The position numbers and the translations under genes were made by a program. This document shows positions 21,633 through 33,800 of a stretch of 64,000 nucleotides of DNA, piece after piece (the stretch's first letter is position 1; each line of letters opens with the position of its first letter). The stretch covers positions 11,532,001-11,596,000 of the forward strand of contig OZ231128.1 in NCBI GenBank assembly GCA_965153355.1. The letters are read 5' to 3'. Below the pieces are notes generated by a model that had not been told where the DNA came from, made no database searches, and saw nothing but the letters and a program-made list of their open reading frames with translations. The DNA is from Flaccisagitta enflata (lineage: Eukaryota > Chaetognatha > Sagittoidea > Aphragmophora).

Positions 21633-21878
21633 CTGAAACAATTCCTTTTCCTAAAGAAATTTCATTTGTTTTTTTCTCACTTATTGGCTTTTTCTTAAGT
21701 CTATCCCAATCAGGATTCAATTCATCCTTTGTTGATTTCAGTGTCTCTGGTTGAAATTTCTCTGGATTATCATATTGTTCTAGATCAGTTTTTCCTCTCT
21801 TGGTTGGAAGATCATAGTTTGGAAGAGAAGAGGTGAATTCTTTTTCAGGTTCTGGTTCAGGAATATCAGTTGGTTTAG
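21633..21878 (-). CDS. PEVK-like exon, type A (copy 3, 82 aa)
   Basis: 246-bp phase 1-1 exon: KPTDIPEPEPEKEF, LPNYDLPTKRGKTDLEQYD, LNPDWDRLKKKP, and SLGKGIVSG (SG, not PG, at the end). A variant copy in the same position of the cassette. Confidence 0.88.
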
Positions 21879-22444
21879 CTGAATGGAAAGTTAATGAGAC
21901 TGAGTTATCTTTCATCAGATTCATCAGTTTTACTTAGAAAAAGCTCCGAGATCATTTACTTTATACAGAGATTAAAGCTACAAATGATAACCAATAATAA
22001 GATTTCTTTTCTCAAAAGGACTGTGCTCCATAAGAGAATGCATTTTGCCCATGACCAGTGTGATGTGTAATGTGTAATGTGTAATGGCAAGAGGGAGACC
22101 CAGCACTGGAGTAATTTATCATTTTACTAGCTTAACTAGCTCCGTAACAAGTTCTTGAATTGGACATGCCTTGATAGATTGTCTCCAAATTTCATCTCAT
22201 TTTCTCTTTTTTTATTATGTATGAAAGCCATAACTTTTCTGGAAAGTTCAAAACTAAAAATTCACCAAAGACTATGTTTATAGATCATTTCAGTCTCTGC
22301 CAGTCGACATTCTCTGTTCTGAGTGCTTGAATTTTTATAATTTTAAACCCCTTTATCTCCTCTTGTTGACAATGAATACACTGTTTCAAGACTAAGAAAA
22401 TAAAAGAGCTTTTCCATCCTTATGATTTAAACGCTGATACTCAC
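21879..22444. other. Intron, nothing recognised
   Basis: 566 bp; a short TGTGTAATG repetition near 22,065-22,085 is the only local repeat seen. The intron 22,589-23,082 is also featureless. Confidence 0.55.
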
Positions 22445-22588
22445 TATTTTCAAGCCGCTTCAGCTTCTCCATTGGAGTTTCCTCAATCTCAGATTTTCGA
22501 ACAGATTTCAATTTGGATTTCAATTTTGGTTCTTCTAAAACCTCTTTTTTTGGGGTTATCTTTTTGTCCTTCTCCTCTGGCTTTGTTC
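22445..22588 (-). CDS. PEVK-like exon, type C (copy 3, 48 aa)
   Basis: 144-bp phase 1-1 exon: GTKPEEKDKKITPKKE, KSKLKSVRKSEIEETPMEK, LKRLEN. The donor is ATA/GTGAGT, so its last partial codon begins with A, not G. Joined to the next type A exon this gives Thr instead of the usual Ala. Confidence 0.87.
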
Positions 22589-23082
22589 CTGTGTTCAAGT
22601 ATCAATTGTGACAAAACTTCAAAACATTTTTGTGTACTCTCAACAAAAACTAAGAAATTTCTGGATAGATGTCTCAATTGGACAGTGCACTGTGCATGAT
22701 ATGGATAATATGGTAACTTGAAAAAAAAGATTGATGTAGAGCAGGAGAGATTAAAGTACTCTTATGATGATTATCTTTTTATTCAAAGCCATTTGTTTTC
22801 TGTTAAAACTTAACCGTTGTAGAAATAAAAGTGGTCAAAATGGTAGTGCTAGATGTAGGCCCAAAGACATGGATGACACAACCATGGATGCTGTTGTCTC
22901 TGAACACATTTTGAATATAAGTCTATAAGTAAAATGAGATGAAAGAATTGCTTATTTTTTACATGCCTACTCTTTATAACTGATTTCATGATTTGCATCA
23001 TCTTATTTTGATGTACCTATTGCACCCAAATTTGAAATAATTATTGATAAGCAATAGACCTTTCGGTCCAAGAGAAGTGTAC

Positions 23083-23142
23083 CTTTGTTTGGTTTTGCAC
23101 TTTTTTGTGGCAGTCTTTGATCTTTTGTTTCTATGTTTGGCT
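23083..23142 (-). CDS. PEVK-like exon, type D (copy 1, 20 aa)
   Basis: 60-bp phase 1-1 exon: EPNIETKDQRLPQKSAKPNKG. Supported by acceptor TTCTTGACAG, donor AAAG/GTACAC and resemblance to the longer type D exon at 18,919 (ETK followed by LPQK and KP). The shortest coding exon of the cassette region. Confidence 0.65.
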
Positions 23143-23291
23143 CTGTCAAGAATATCAAAATCTTGGTATGACAACTTTGAATCACAACGGAATTTATTGT
23201 AGAAAATACAAGTGTTGAACATTCCAGATGAAGTAAAAATGGAATTTCTTCCTGGAACGACACAAATTTTGCAAAATAAATGTGAATGTAC

Positions 23292-23570
23292 CTGTTCTTG
23301 TTTCTATTTTCTTTAAATCATCTTGGTCATCTTCTTTTCGGATTTCTGTTGGTGAGGTACTTTTCAGTTTTGGTTTATCAACAATTCCATCACCCTTTTT
23401 CCTTTGATCTTTTTGATCTATCACTGGAGATGAATATGATGCTTCTTCAGAAGGAGTTCCTATTTCATCTGATGGTTTAGAAAATGGTTTAAGGTTCATG
23501 GTTTCATCTACATCTTTTGGAAGGGGATTTTGTTTTTTCTTTAGTTTCAAATCATTTTCTTGATTGTCAT
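23292..23570 (-). CDS. PEVK-like exon, type B (copy 2, 93 aa)
   Basis: 279-bp phase 1-1 exon: DDNQENDLKLKKKQNPLPK, MNLKPFSKPSDE, ending KKIETRTG. Acceptor CTCAACAG, donor ACAG/GTACAT. The Lys/Asp/Pro-rich composition suggests a disordered spring segment. Confidence 0.87.
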
Positions 23571-23729
23571 CTGTTGAGAGAATTTGATTTATGAACCACC
23601 ATGTATAAATGCCCAAAATGAAAGATAGTAAAATATCCCACTGTTATAGTTCCTTATTTTAATTTGCATGCGGAACAAAATAGACAAAGCACCAAATTGA
23701 TACTCGACCATATAAAGCTGTTTGTTTAC

Positions 23730-23975
23730 CTGGAACACTTCCCTTCCCTAACAAAAATCCATGGGGGTCTTTCTCCTTCTCTGGATTCTTTTTAAGTTTA
23801 TCCCATTCAGGGGATGGTTCAACCATTTTTGGTTTTAATTTTTGTTGCCTCATCTTTTCAGGAGTATCATATTGTTCTAGATCTGTCTTCTCTCTTTTGG
23901 TTGGTAGATCATAAACTGGAAGTTCTGAAACATATTCTTCTTCAGGTTCTGATTCCTCAACTTCTATTGGTTTTG
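23730..23975 (-). CDS. PEVK-like exon, type A (copy 2, 82 aa)
   Basis: 246-bp phase 1-1 exon: AKPIEVEESEPEEEY, LPVYDLPTKREKTDLEQYD, PSPEWDKLKKN and LLGKGSVPG. First copy with the full type A signature. Confidence 0.9.
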
Positions 23976-24225
23976 CTAATTTTTTTGGAGAAAAATGTTT
24001 GTATAAGTTAGCACCTTTAGATCAGAATGAAATAAATTTTTTTCATTAGGTTCCTAATCTAATACTGCTTGGGTTGTTTTGTCTGGTGGATTGTCAGGTG
24101 GTTGGTCAGTTAGTCAGTTGGTCTGCTGGTCAATTGGGCTTTCAAACTTTTTCAAGCAGGCTTCTTCATTACCTTCAACTGAACATGGCTTTGCTTTTTA
24201 CATGGCTGTTTCTGCTGTCTCTTAC

Positions 24226-24366
24226 CATTTTCAAGGCGTTTAAGCTTCTCCATAGGACTTTCTTCTACTTTTGCCTTTCCTGTGGCCTTAAGTTTTGGTT
24301 TCTCTACTATTCCAGGAGTTTCTTTTGTTGGGATGGGTTTTTCGCTTTTTTTCTCAGGCCTTTTCC
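24226..24366 (-). CDS. PEVK-like exon, type C (copy 2, 47 aa)
   Basis: 141-bp phase 1-1 exon, GKRPEKKSEKPIPTKE to VEESPMEKLKRLENG. Acceptor ATAATAG, donor GTAAGA. Same role and composition as the other type C exons. A dispersed element lies immediately upstream in the intron. Confidence 0.88.
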
Positions 24367-24383
24367 CTATTATGAATGAAAAC

Positions 24384-24786
24384 AAGGCCAGTTGCATGGT
24401 TACCGATGTTACATGCTTATGGGCAGGGCAGTTCTGTGCAAGGCTATCAAGCATTTGGGCAGGGATAGTGACGCAATAATGAACAAGGCCGGATACACGG
24501 CTACCGAAGTCGCGTGCGGGTGGGCAGGGGCCATATTCGAGGTCACCAGACCATTTGGGCAGGAGCAGTAAGGTCAAAGATACAAAATCATAAAAAAAAG
24601 TAAAGTGTGACCGACGGACCGACCAACCGACTGGCGGGCAAAGCGGGTTGTAGAGTCGCGTGCACGCAACTAAAAAAAACAGTTTTACCACCAACGAGCT
24701 GACCAACCAACTGAAAGACATGCACACCAACAGACCAACGGACTGCCACACATACCCGGTTGCAAAGTCGCATGCACTTGAGTAAA
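24384..24786 (-). mobile_element. Cluster of palindrome-ended elements (one full, two partial)
   Basis: Full copy 24,482-24,678: AACAAGGCCGGATACACGGC, GTCGCGTGCGGGTGGGCAGG, AAGCGGGTTGTAGAGTCGCG, TGCACGCAACTAAAA. A worn partial copy precedes it (AACAAGGCCAGTTGCATGG) and another follows (ACCAACGAGCTGACCAACC to GTTGCAAAGTCGCATGC). The cluster repeats the side-by-side arrangement seen at 7.26-7.63 kb. Confidence 0.8.
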
Positions 24787-25347
24787 ATTCTTGGTTTTTT
24801 GATGAAATCAATCCATTTGTGTGCATGAAACTATCTAACCAACAATTTCTGACTGGCAGTTTCTTGGTAACAGTTTTTGGCTTTTTGCAGCACTACGCTT
24901 GCTGAAATGTTTAGCCTTTTTCATTACTACCCCAACCCATCTATAAGTTGCAGGGGTAGCCATGTGTACAGCTTTGATTCAGAACAGTATCAAAAATTAG
25001 CCTGTGATGAAAGATGTTTTTCGCTAGCTTCAAATTCTGTCTACGACAAAAACATTTATTGGTCCCTTTCTATTTGTCACTTACATATCATTAGAGCATT
25101 TGAAAATTGTACTACGAGCTTTTGCAGTTAGGACCTCTTAAGTATTACACTGCAAGAGGCTTTTTACCAAATTTTCTTTTCATTTGGACTTGTCTTTATA
25201 AGTAACACTACAAAATACAAAAATCTAACTTTCACTTAGAGATACTGGTAAAGAGATGCTTTGTGATACACATAACGTATGTTCAAGAGTTACATATGTT
25301 CTTTTATGCATGATTTGAGTAAAATCTGTCATTCAAATTGATATTAC
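24787..25347. other. Intron remainder, nothing recognised
   Basis: About 560 bp between B copy 1 and the element cluster. I looked for a type D exon; a candidate near 25,160-25,200 fails on phase. Confidence 0.5.
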
Positions 25348-25683
25348 CTGCCCTGCCATCTGATTTGACACCAGGCTTTTTCAATGGTTGATCATCATCT
25401 GTTCCCTTTTTCTCATCGGTTGGAACTTTTTCAGTTTTTTTACCATCTTGTCCAACTTCTGGTTTGTCTTTTGTTGTTTGTACTTTCTTAATGGCCTGTG
25501 TGGCTGAGGGTTGTTTTTGTTTTTCAAGCATCAAGGGTTCCTGAATGCTCTCTTCAGGGCGATGGTCTGAAATCTTCTCTCCCTCAATGACATTGAATGG
25601 TTTCAGTTTTACCGATGGCTCAGGATCTTTTCGGGCAGACTTTTGAGATACTTTCAATTTGATGGCATCATCAATTTCTTTAT
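25348..25683 (-). CDS. PEVK-like exon, type B (copy 1, 112 aa)
   Basis: 336-bp phase 1-1 exon, the longest type B. Begins DKEIDDAIKLKVSQKS with VKLKPF (the type B signature), then a Lys/Gln/Glu-rich tail ending KSDGRAG. Donor GCAG/GTAATA. Probably disordered and charged. Confidence 0.82.
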
Positions 25684-25756
25684 CTAAATAAGGTAATATA
25701 GAATGTAGTAAAACCTGTTTCAGTCATTATAAATCATGGGTTAAACTTGTCATTAC

Positions 25757-26002
25757 CTGGCTTTTTCCCTTTCCCCAACTTCATTGCATTTTCATCACTT
25801 TTAAGGTTGACTTCTTGTTTCTTTATTTTTTCCCACTCATTTGGTTGATCTTCATCAGCGGGTTTTTTCTTCACAGCATCATTTTTTCCACGCTCAGCAA
25901 GAGTTTCTAATTTAGTTTTGTCTCTTTTTTGGGGTAAGTTATATTCTGGAAGCTCTGTAGTCATCACTTCTCGCTCTTCTTCATCAATCTCCAAAGGTTT
26001 TG
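25757..26002 (-). CDS. PEVK-like exon, type A (copy 1, 82 aa)
   Basis: 246-bp phase 1-1 exon, the invariant type A length. Contains LPEYNLPQKRDKTKLE, NEWEKIKKQ and the LGKGKKPG end. It lacks the LEQYDTPE motif found in later copies, so it is the most divergent type A. Lys, Glu and Pro dominate, as in titin PEVK springs. Confidence 0.88.
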
Positions 26003-26096
26003 CTTAAAAATCATTATTTCTTTATAAATTGCCAATGCTAAGCTCAAGTGCAAGAAAAAAAGAAAACAAAAAGAAAATTTGTTCTAGGTACCTTAC

Positions 26097-26237
26097 CATT
26101 TTCTAATCTTTTTAATTTCTCAAGAGGTGTTTCATCCTTTGCTGCATCTTTGCCTTTAATTTTTCTCAGCTTAGGTTTTTCCTTGTCTTGAATTTGATTT
26201 GCGTCAAATTCTTTTCTTTGTCCTTCGAGGGATTCTT
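26097..26237 (-). CDS. PEVK-like exon, type C (copy 1, 47 aa)
   Basis: First exon after the giant exon. Phase 1-1, donor AATG/GTAAGG. It starts EESLEGQRKEFDANQ and ends with the type C signature DETPLEKLKRLENG. The middle is Lys-rich (KPKLRKIKGKDAAK). The most diverged type C copy, as expected at the edge of the cassette array. Confidence 0.85.
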
Positions 26238-27815
26238 CTGTTGAAAAAAGACAGTTCTCTATCCATCAGTGAAAATCCAAAGGCCTCTTGACTACAGCAA
26301 TTGAGCATAGGTAATGCCAATTATGGTAGATTTTTTTTATTTATTCCTGTGAGTATGTCATCATTTAAAACAAGGTTTCTGTGACAAAAAATTTTGACCA
26401 CAGAACATGCAAATTATTTTTCTCATTGACAATGTAAAGGGAAGTCATGCATCTCCCTTTATTCATTTTCAAAGAATGATGGTTGATCTAATGGAGATAA
26501 TTGCTTAACAATAAGTATCCCAACCAAAAGAGACACAAGGAAATCATGCAATTTTTTAAAGCAAAAACTGAGGTCAACCTCAACAACCATACAAGATAAG
26601 GAAACCCATGTCACATGAAGTTGTAAGAGGAGGGTTGGAAAGTATTTTCTAATTCTTCATATGCAGGTACAGGCTCAGGCTGATAGAGCCTCATGATTTT
26701 TGGGGTCGTTGAATTTTATGAGATGTACAGTTTTTTTACCTCAAATTGAATTTTTTTTCTCCTAATTTAGTGACTTTTAGTGGGATGGGGGAAAATTATT
26801 GGCTTGCCAACATACGCCGGCAATTTTTCTAGCATCCTTGCTCAAGTTTGAGGGTGCTATTTTGTAATTCAGCTAATGTTGAGCATGCCTGCTTGAATGA
26901 AATAAGAATGGTTACTACCATAAAGTCGCAAAAAGTAGGATAATTAATTTTCTCTAAAAGGATTGGATAACCAAAGGAAATAGATGGATTCAATATTGAA
27001 TCAAAGTAGTAAAATAATTGTATTGCACTAATGGCATGCATGCTTCATGAAGAATCTTCTCATAGAGGCATAACTCTTGACAAGACTTTGGTACATGTTG
27101 CACCAACAGGAAATACATGGCCTAGTGATTCTTAGAAGAAAGAATTCATTTCTGCTTCCCAAAATGACAATTGAATTCTGGGTTTTCTAGGTTTTCATAT
27201 ACTGGCATGATGTGAATGTAATTTCCGAATAGATTTGGTAAGAAATTAGGGATTGCTCTTAGATTCAAAAGAATATGATTACAAGGAGATTTTATGATGA
27301 ATTAAAAGAAAAAAAACGGAGACAATTCATTGATTCTGCTTTTTTCAATCTAGATCAAATTTATAACAATTTAAGACCAGTTCAAGTATTTACTAAAACT
27401 GTTAAGGAATAAGATTGAAACAAAGGCAAACACTATTGTTTCTGTTGAAAACATAAAATAACTTAAAAAGTTAGCAATTGTCAATGATGCAATGCAACCA
27501 ATATATCCAGCTTGCATTTGTTCAGACCAAAGATGTATAAAAACATAGCAATAACTTAGATAAGGATTTTAAAATGACATGTTTACTTTAAAAAACCCTT
27601 GATTTGCACAAAAGATACCGTATGATCAACTGATCATAGGTACATGCAATTTCAGATATCATATCAACTAAAACCTGCCCTTTTACAGAAATAATATCAT
27701 CATGCAGTGACTGATCACAAAGATATTCAATAAAATTATGGCATAATAATGAAATCAAGAGTCATAAAAAATATTTGGATCTATCCAAGAAATGGTGGTG
27801 AAGATAATTACAAAC
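26238..27815. other. Intron after the giant exon, nothing recognised
   Basis: 1,578 bp between the giant exon and the first type C exon. AT-rich, no palindrome element or exon recognised. Confidence 0.55.
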
Positions 27816-30800
27816 CTTCAAATCTGGGATGTGTAGCTTTCAACATTTCCATCAAATTATCAGCATTTTCTTCCTCTCCAGAAATGCTAGTTAAAACATG
27901 CAAAGTATCTTCCGGAGATGGAATTACAACCTTTTTTACCACGGAAGCTTTTTTGACAGGCTTTAGGTTAGCTAGCCAGAGATGTGGCTGTTCTAGCTGG
28001 CTTTCCTCCATAACACTAGTTTTGTATTGCACTTGTGTTTTATGCTCAGCAGTATTTTGATCAAATGGCTCAGACTCTAAATCTTGAACAGATCTATCTT
28101 TTATGAAACCTATTGCATTTTTCAGTGTTTTTATGTCAATATGCTTTTGGCCATATAATTTAGACAGGTTTTGCCTGATATCAGGTTCAGCCAAGATAGA
28201 TTGTTTTTGTAATGAGGGTGCTCTTGAAAGTAAGAGTTCTGCAAAATGTTGCTGTGGTGCTTTCTTATCCATTGTCTGTTTAGGTTTGTTGCCAACCTCT
28301 TCCTTAATTTTGTTAACTAGTGCTTCCAGACTAGAATCACTCATAGCGGCATTCTCAATCTCAGCTGATGGTAACTGCGTGATTGTTAGACTAAGTCTTC
28401 TCCGTATTTCATCTCCATTTTTAGGCAAATTGTTTTGTAAATCTGCTAAATTGGTAACCAGCTCAGCCTCAGTCAAGGTAGAGGTTTCAACAATTTCAGG
28501 CAGTGATTTCAAAAATATCTCAGAAAACTGATGTTCTGTTGATTTATCAATTCTTTCAGATTTCTTTAGAGGTTTTAACTGTTTCATTGTATCTTTAAAT
28601 GTTTCCTCCAATTTTGAATTAGTCAATTTTTTGCTTTCCCTTGGAGATGATTTCTCTTCCTCAATAGATACAATGAGGCTCTTGATATTATCAGGATGCA
28701 CCAATTCAGTTGAAGACATGTTATCTATTTTGGAAACTAATATGGGTTTGGTGTTTTCAGATGGAAGTGAAGTAATAGACAACTCTTGCAAAAGCACATC
28801 CACAAATTTCTCAGCATTTTTTGGTCCTATCTTCTGTTCAGTATTCATAGGAGTATGAATAGTAGACTTAGCCTTGTTTACAGCCGAATTGAGTTTTGCT
28901 TCTGTTAAATCTTTTGCATATTGAGCCTTTCTTTCTTGTGTCCTGGGCTTAAGCCTCATAGCTTTTATCATGTCCCTCAAATTGTCCTCATTTTCTTCTT
29001 CTGCAGAAATGCTAGTGACTGCATACAAAGTATCTTCTGGTGACGTGCTTTCAACCACTTTCACCATGGAAACCTTTTTGACTGGCTTTAGGTTAGCACC
29101 CCAAAGATGTGGTTGTTCTAGCTGGCTTTCCTCCATTACACTAGTTTTGTATTGCACTTGTGCTTTATGCTCAGCAGTATTTTGATCAAATGGCTCAGAC
29201 TCTAAATCTTGAACAGATCTATCTTTTATGAAACCTATTGCATTTTTCAGTGTTTTTATGTCAATATGCTTTTGGCCATATAATTTAGACAGGTTTTGCC
29301 TGATATCAGGTTCAGCCAAGATAGATTGGTTTTGTAATGAGGGTGCTCTTGAAAGTAAGAGTTCTGCAAATTGTTGCTGTGGTGCTTTCTTATCCATTGT
29401 CTGTTTAGGTTTGCTGCCAACCTCTTCCTTGATTTTGTTAACTAGTGCTTCCAGACTAGAATCACTCATAGCGACATTCTCAATCTCAGCTGATGGTAAC
29501 TGCGTGATTGTTAGACTAAGTCTTCTCCGTATTTCATCTCCATTTTTAGGCAAATTTTTTTGTAAATCTGCTAAATTGGTAACCAGCTCAGCCTCAGTCA
29601 AGGTAGAGGTTTCAACAATTTGAGGCAGTGATTTCAAAAATATCTCAGAAAACTGATGTTCTGTTGATTTATCAACTCTTTCAGATTTCTTTAGAGGTTT
29701 TAACTGTTTCATTGTATCTTTAAATGTTTCCTCCAATTTTGAATTAGTCAATTTTTTGCTTTCCCTTGGAGATGATTTCTCTTCCTCAATAGATACAATG
29801 AGGCTCTTGATATTATCAGGATGCACCAATTCAGTTGAAGACATGTTATCTATTTTGGAAACTAACATGGGTTTGGTGTTTTCAGATGGAAGTGAAGTAA
29901 TAGACAACTCTTGCAAAAGCACATCCACAAATTTCTCAGCATTTTTTGGTCCTATCTTCTGTTCAGTATTCATAGGAGTATGAATAGTAGACTTAGCCTT
30001 GTTTACAGCCAAATTGAGTTTTGCTTCTGTTAAATCTTTTGCATATTGAGCCTTTCTTTCTTGTATCCTGGGCTTATGCCTCATAGCTTTTATCATGTCC
30101 ATCAAATTGTCCTCATTTTCTTCCTCTGCAGAAATGCTAGTTACTGCATGCAAAGTATCTTCTGGTGACGTACTTTCAACCACTTTCACCATGGAAACCT
30201 TTTTCACTGGCTTTAGGTTAGCACCCCAAAGATGTGGTTGTTCTAGCTGGCTTTCCTCCATAACACTAGTATTGTTTTGCACTTGTGTTTTATGCTCGGT
30301 AGTATTTTGATCAAATGGCTCAGAGTGTAAATCTTGAACAGATCTATCTTCTATGAAACCTATTGCATTTTTCAGTGTTTTTATGTCAATATGCTTTTGG
30401 CCATATAATTTAGACAGGTTTTGCCTGATATCAGGTTCAGCCAAGATAGATTGTTTTTGTAATGAGGGTGCTCTTGAAAGTAAGAGTTCGGCAAATTGTT
30501 GCTGTGGTGCTTTCTCATCCATTGTCTGTTTAGGTTTGTTGCCAACCTCTTCCTTGATTTTGTTAAATAGTGCTTCCAGACTAGAATCACTCATAGCGAC
30601 ATTCTCAATCTCAGCTGATGGTAACTGCGTGTTTGTTAGACTAAGTCTTCTTCGTATTTCATCTCCATTTTTAGGCAAATTGTTTTGTAAATCTGCTAAA
30701 TTGGTAACCAGTTCAGCCTCAGTCAAGGTAGAGGTTTCAACAATTTGAGGCAGTGATTTCAAAAATATCTCAGAAAACTGATGTTCTGTTGATTTATCAA

Positions 30801-33800
30801 CTCTTTCAGATTTCTTTAGAGGTTTTAACTGTTTCATTGTATCTTTAAATGTTTCCTCCAATTTTGAATTGGTCAATTTTTTGCTTTCACTTGGAGATGA
30901 TTTCTCTTTCTCAATAGATACAATGAGGCTCTTGATATTATCAGGATGCACCAATTCAGTTGAAGACATGTTATTTATTTTGGAAACTAACATGGGTTTG
31001 GTGTTTTCAGATGGAAGTGAAGTAATAGACAACTCTTGCAAAAGGACATCCACAAATTTCTCACCATTTTTTGGTCCTATCTTCTGTTCAGTACTCATAG
31101 GAGTATGAATAGTAGACTTAGCCTTGTTTACAGCCAAATTGAGTTTTGCTTCTGTTATATCTTTTCCATATTGAGCCTTTCTTTCTTGGGTCCTGGGCTT
31201 AAGCCTCATAGCTTTTATCATGTCCATCAAATTGTCCTCATTTTCTTCCTCTGCAGAAATGCTAGTTACTGCATGCAAAGTATCTTCTGGTGATGTACTT
31301 TCAACCTCTTTCACCATGGAAACCTTTTTGACTGGCTTTAGGTTAGCACCCCAAAGATGTGGTTGTTCTAGCTGGCTTTCCTCCATAACACTAGTTTTGT
31401 ATTGCACTTGTGTTTTATGCTCAGCAGTATTTTGATCAAATGGCTCAGACTCTAAATCTTGAACAGATCTATCTTCTATGAAACCTATTGCATTTTTCAG
31501 TGTTTTTATGTCAATATGCTTTTGGCCATATAATTTAGACAGGTTTTGCCTGATATCAGGTCCAGCCAAGATAGATTGTTTTTGTAATGAGGGTGCTCTT
31601 GAAAGTAAGAGTTCTGCAAATTGTTGCTGTGGTGCTTTCTTATCCATTGTCTGTTTAGGTTTGCTGCCAACCTCTTCCTTGATTTTGTTAACTAGTGCTT
31701 CCAGACTAGAATCACTCATAGCGACATTCTGAATCTCAGCTGATGGTAACTGTGTGATTGTTAGACTAAGTCTTCTCCGTAGTTCATCTCCATTTTTAGG
31801 CAAATTGTTTTGTAAATCTGCTAAATTGGTAACCAGCTCAGCCTCAGTCAAGGTAGAGGTTTCAACAATTTGAGGCAGTGATTTCAAAAATATCTCAGAA
31901 AACTGATGTTCTGTTGATTTATCAATTCTTTCAGATTTCTTTAGAGGTTTTAACTGTTTCATTGTATCTTTAAATGTTTCCTCCAATTTTGAATTGGTCA
32001 ATTTTTTGCTTTCCCTTGGAGATGATTTCTCTTCCTCAATAGATACAATGAGGCTCTTGATATTATCAGGATGCACCAATTCAGTTGAAGACATGTTATT
32101 TATTTTGGAAACTAACATGGGTTTGGTGTTTTCAGATGGAAGTGAAGTTATAGACAACTCTTGCAAAAGCACATCCACAAATTTCTCAGCATTTTTTGGT
32201 CCTATCTTCTGTTCAGTATTCATAGGAGTATGAATAGTAGACTTAGCCTTGTTCACAGCCGAATTGAGTTTTGCTTCTGTTAAATCTTTTGCATATTGAG
32301 CCTTTCTTTCTTGTGTCCTGGGCTTAAGCCTCATAGCTTTTATCATGTCCATCAAATTGTCCTCATTTTCTTCCTCTGCAGAAATGCTAGTTACTGCATG
32401 CAAAGTATCTTCTGGTGATGTACTTTCAACCTCTTTCACCATGGAAACCTTTTTGACTGGCTTTAGGTTAGCACTCCAAAGATGTGGTTGTTCTAGCTGG
32501 CTTTCCTCCATAACACTAGTTTTGTATTGCACTTGTGTTTTATGCTCAGCAGTATTTTGATCAAATGGCTCAGACTCTAAATCTTGAACAGATCTATCTT
32601 CTATGAAACCTATTGCATTTTTCAGTGTTTTTATGTCAATATGCTTTTGGCCATATAATTTAGACAGGTTTTGCCTGATATCAGGTTCAGCCAAGATAGA
32701 TTGTTTTTGTAGTGAGGGTGCTCTTGAAAGTAAGAGTTCTGCAAATTGTTGCTGTGGTGCTTTCTTATCCATTGTCTGTTTTGGTTTGCTGCCAACCTCT
32801 TCCTTGATTTTGTTAACTAGTGCTTCCAGACTAGAATCACTCATAGCGACATTCTCAATCTCAGCTGATGGTAACTGCGTGATTGTTAGACTAAGTCTTC
32901 TCCGTATTTCATCTCCATTTTTAGGCAAATTGTTTTGTAAATCTGCTAAATTGGTAACCAGCTCAGCCTCAGTCAAGGTAGAGGTTTCAACAATTTGAGG
33001 CAGTGATTTCAAAAATATCTCAGAAAACTGATGTTCTGTTGATTTATCAACTCTTTCAGATTTCTTTAGAGGTTTTAACTGTTTCATTGTATCTTTAAAT
33101 GTTTCCTCCAATTTTGAATTGGTCAATTTTTTGCTTTCCCTTGGAGATGATTTCTCTTCCTCAATAGATACAATGAGGCTCTTGATATTATCAGGATGCA
33201 CCAATTCAGTTGAAGACATGTTATTTATTTTGGAAACTAACATGGGTTTGGTGTTTTCAGATGGAAGTGAAGTAATAGACAACTCTTGCAAAAGCACATC
33301 CACAAATTTCTCAGCATTTTTTGGTCCTATCTTCTGTTCAGTATTCATAGGAGTATGAATAGTAGACTTAGCCTTGTTTACAGCCGAATTGAGTTTTGCT
33401 TCTGTTAAATCTTTTGCATATTGAGCCTTTCTTTCTTGTGTCCTGGGCTTAAGCCTCATAGCTTTTATCATGTCCATCAAATTGTCCTCATTTTCTTCCT
33501 CTGCAGAAATGCTAGTTACTGCATGCAAAGTATCTTCTGGTGATGTACTTTCAACCTCTTTCACCATGGAAACCTTTTTGACTGGCTTTAGGTTAGCACC
33601 CCAAAGATGTGGTTGTTCTAGCTGGCTTTCCTCCATAACACTAGTTTTGTATTGCACTTGTGTTTTATGCTCAGCAGTATTTTGATCAAATGGCTCAGAC
33701 TCTAAATCTTGAACAGATCTATCTTCTATGAAACCTATTGCATTTTTCAGTGTTTTTATGTCAATATGCTTTTGGCCATATAATTTAGACAGGTTTTGCC

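Noticed and set aside
24152-24826. 224-codon minus-strand open frame
   Set aside because: Only its last part is the real type C exon (24,226-24,366). The rest translates dispersed-element sequence with no homology to the gene.
25160-25210. Missing type D exon between B copy 1 and C copy 2
   Set aside because: A stretch flanked by AG and GT was found, but its length would shift the frame, unlike every other exon of the gene.
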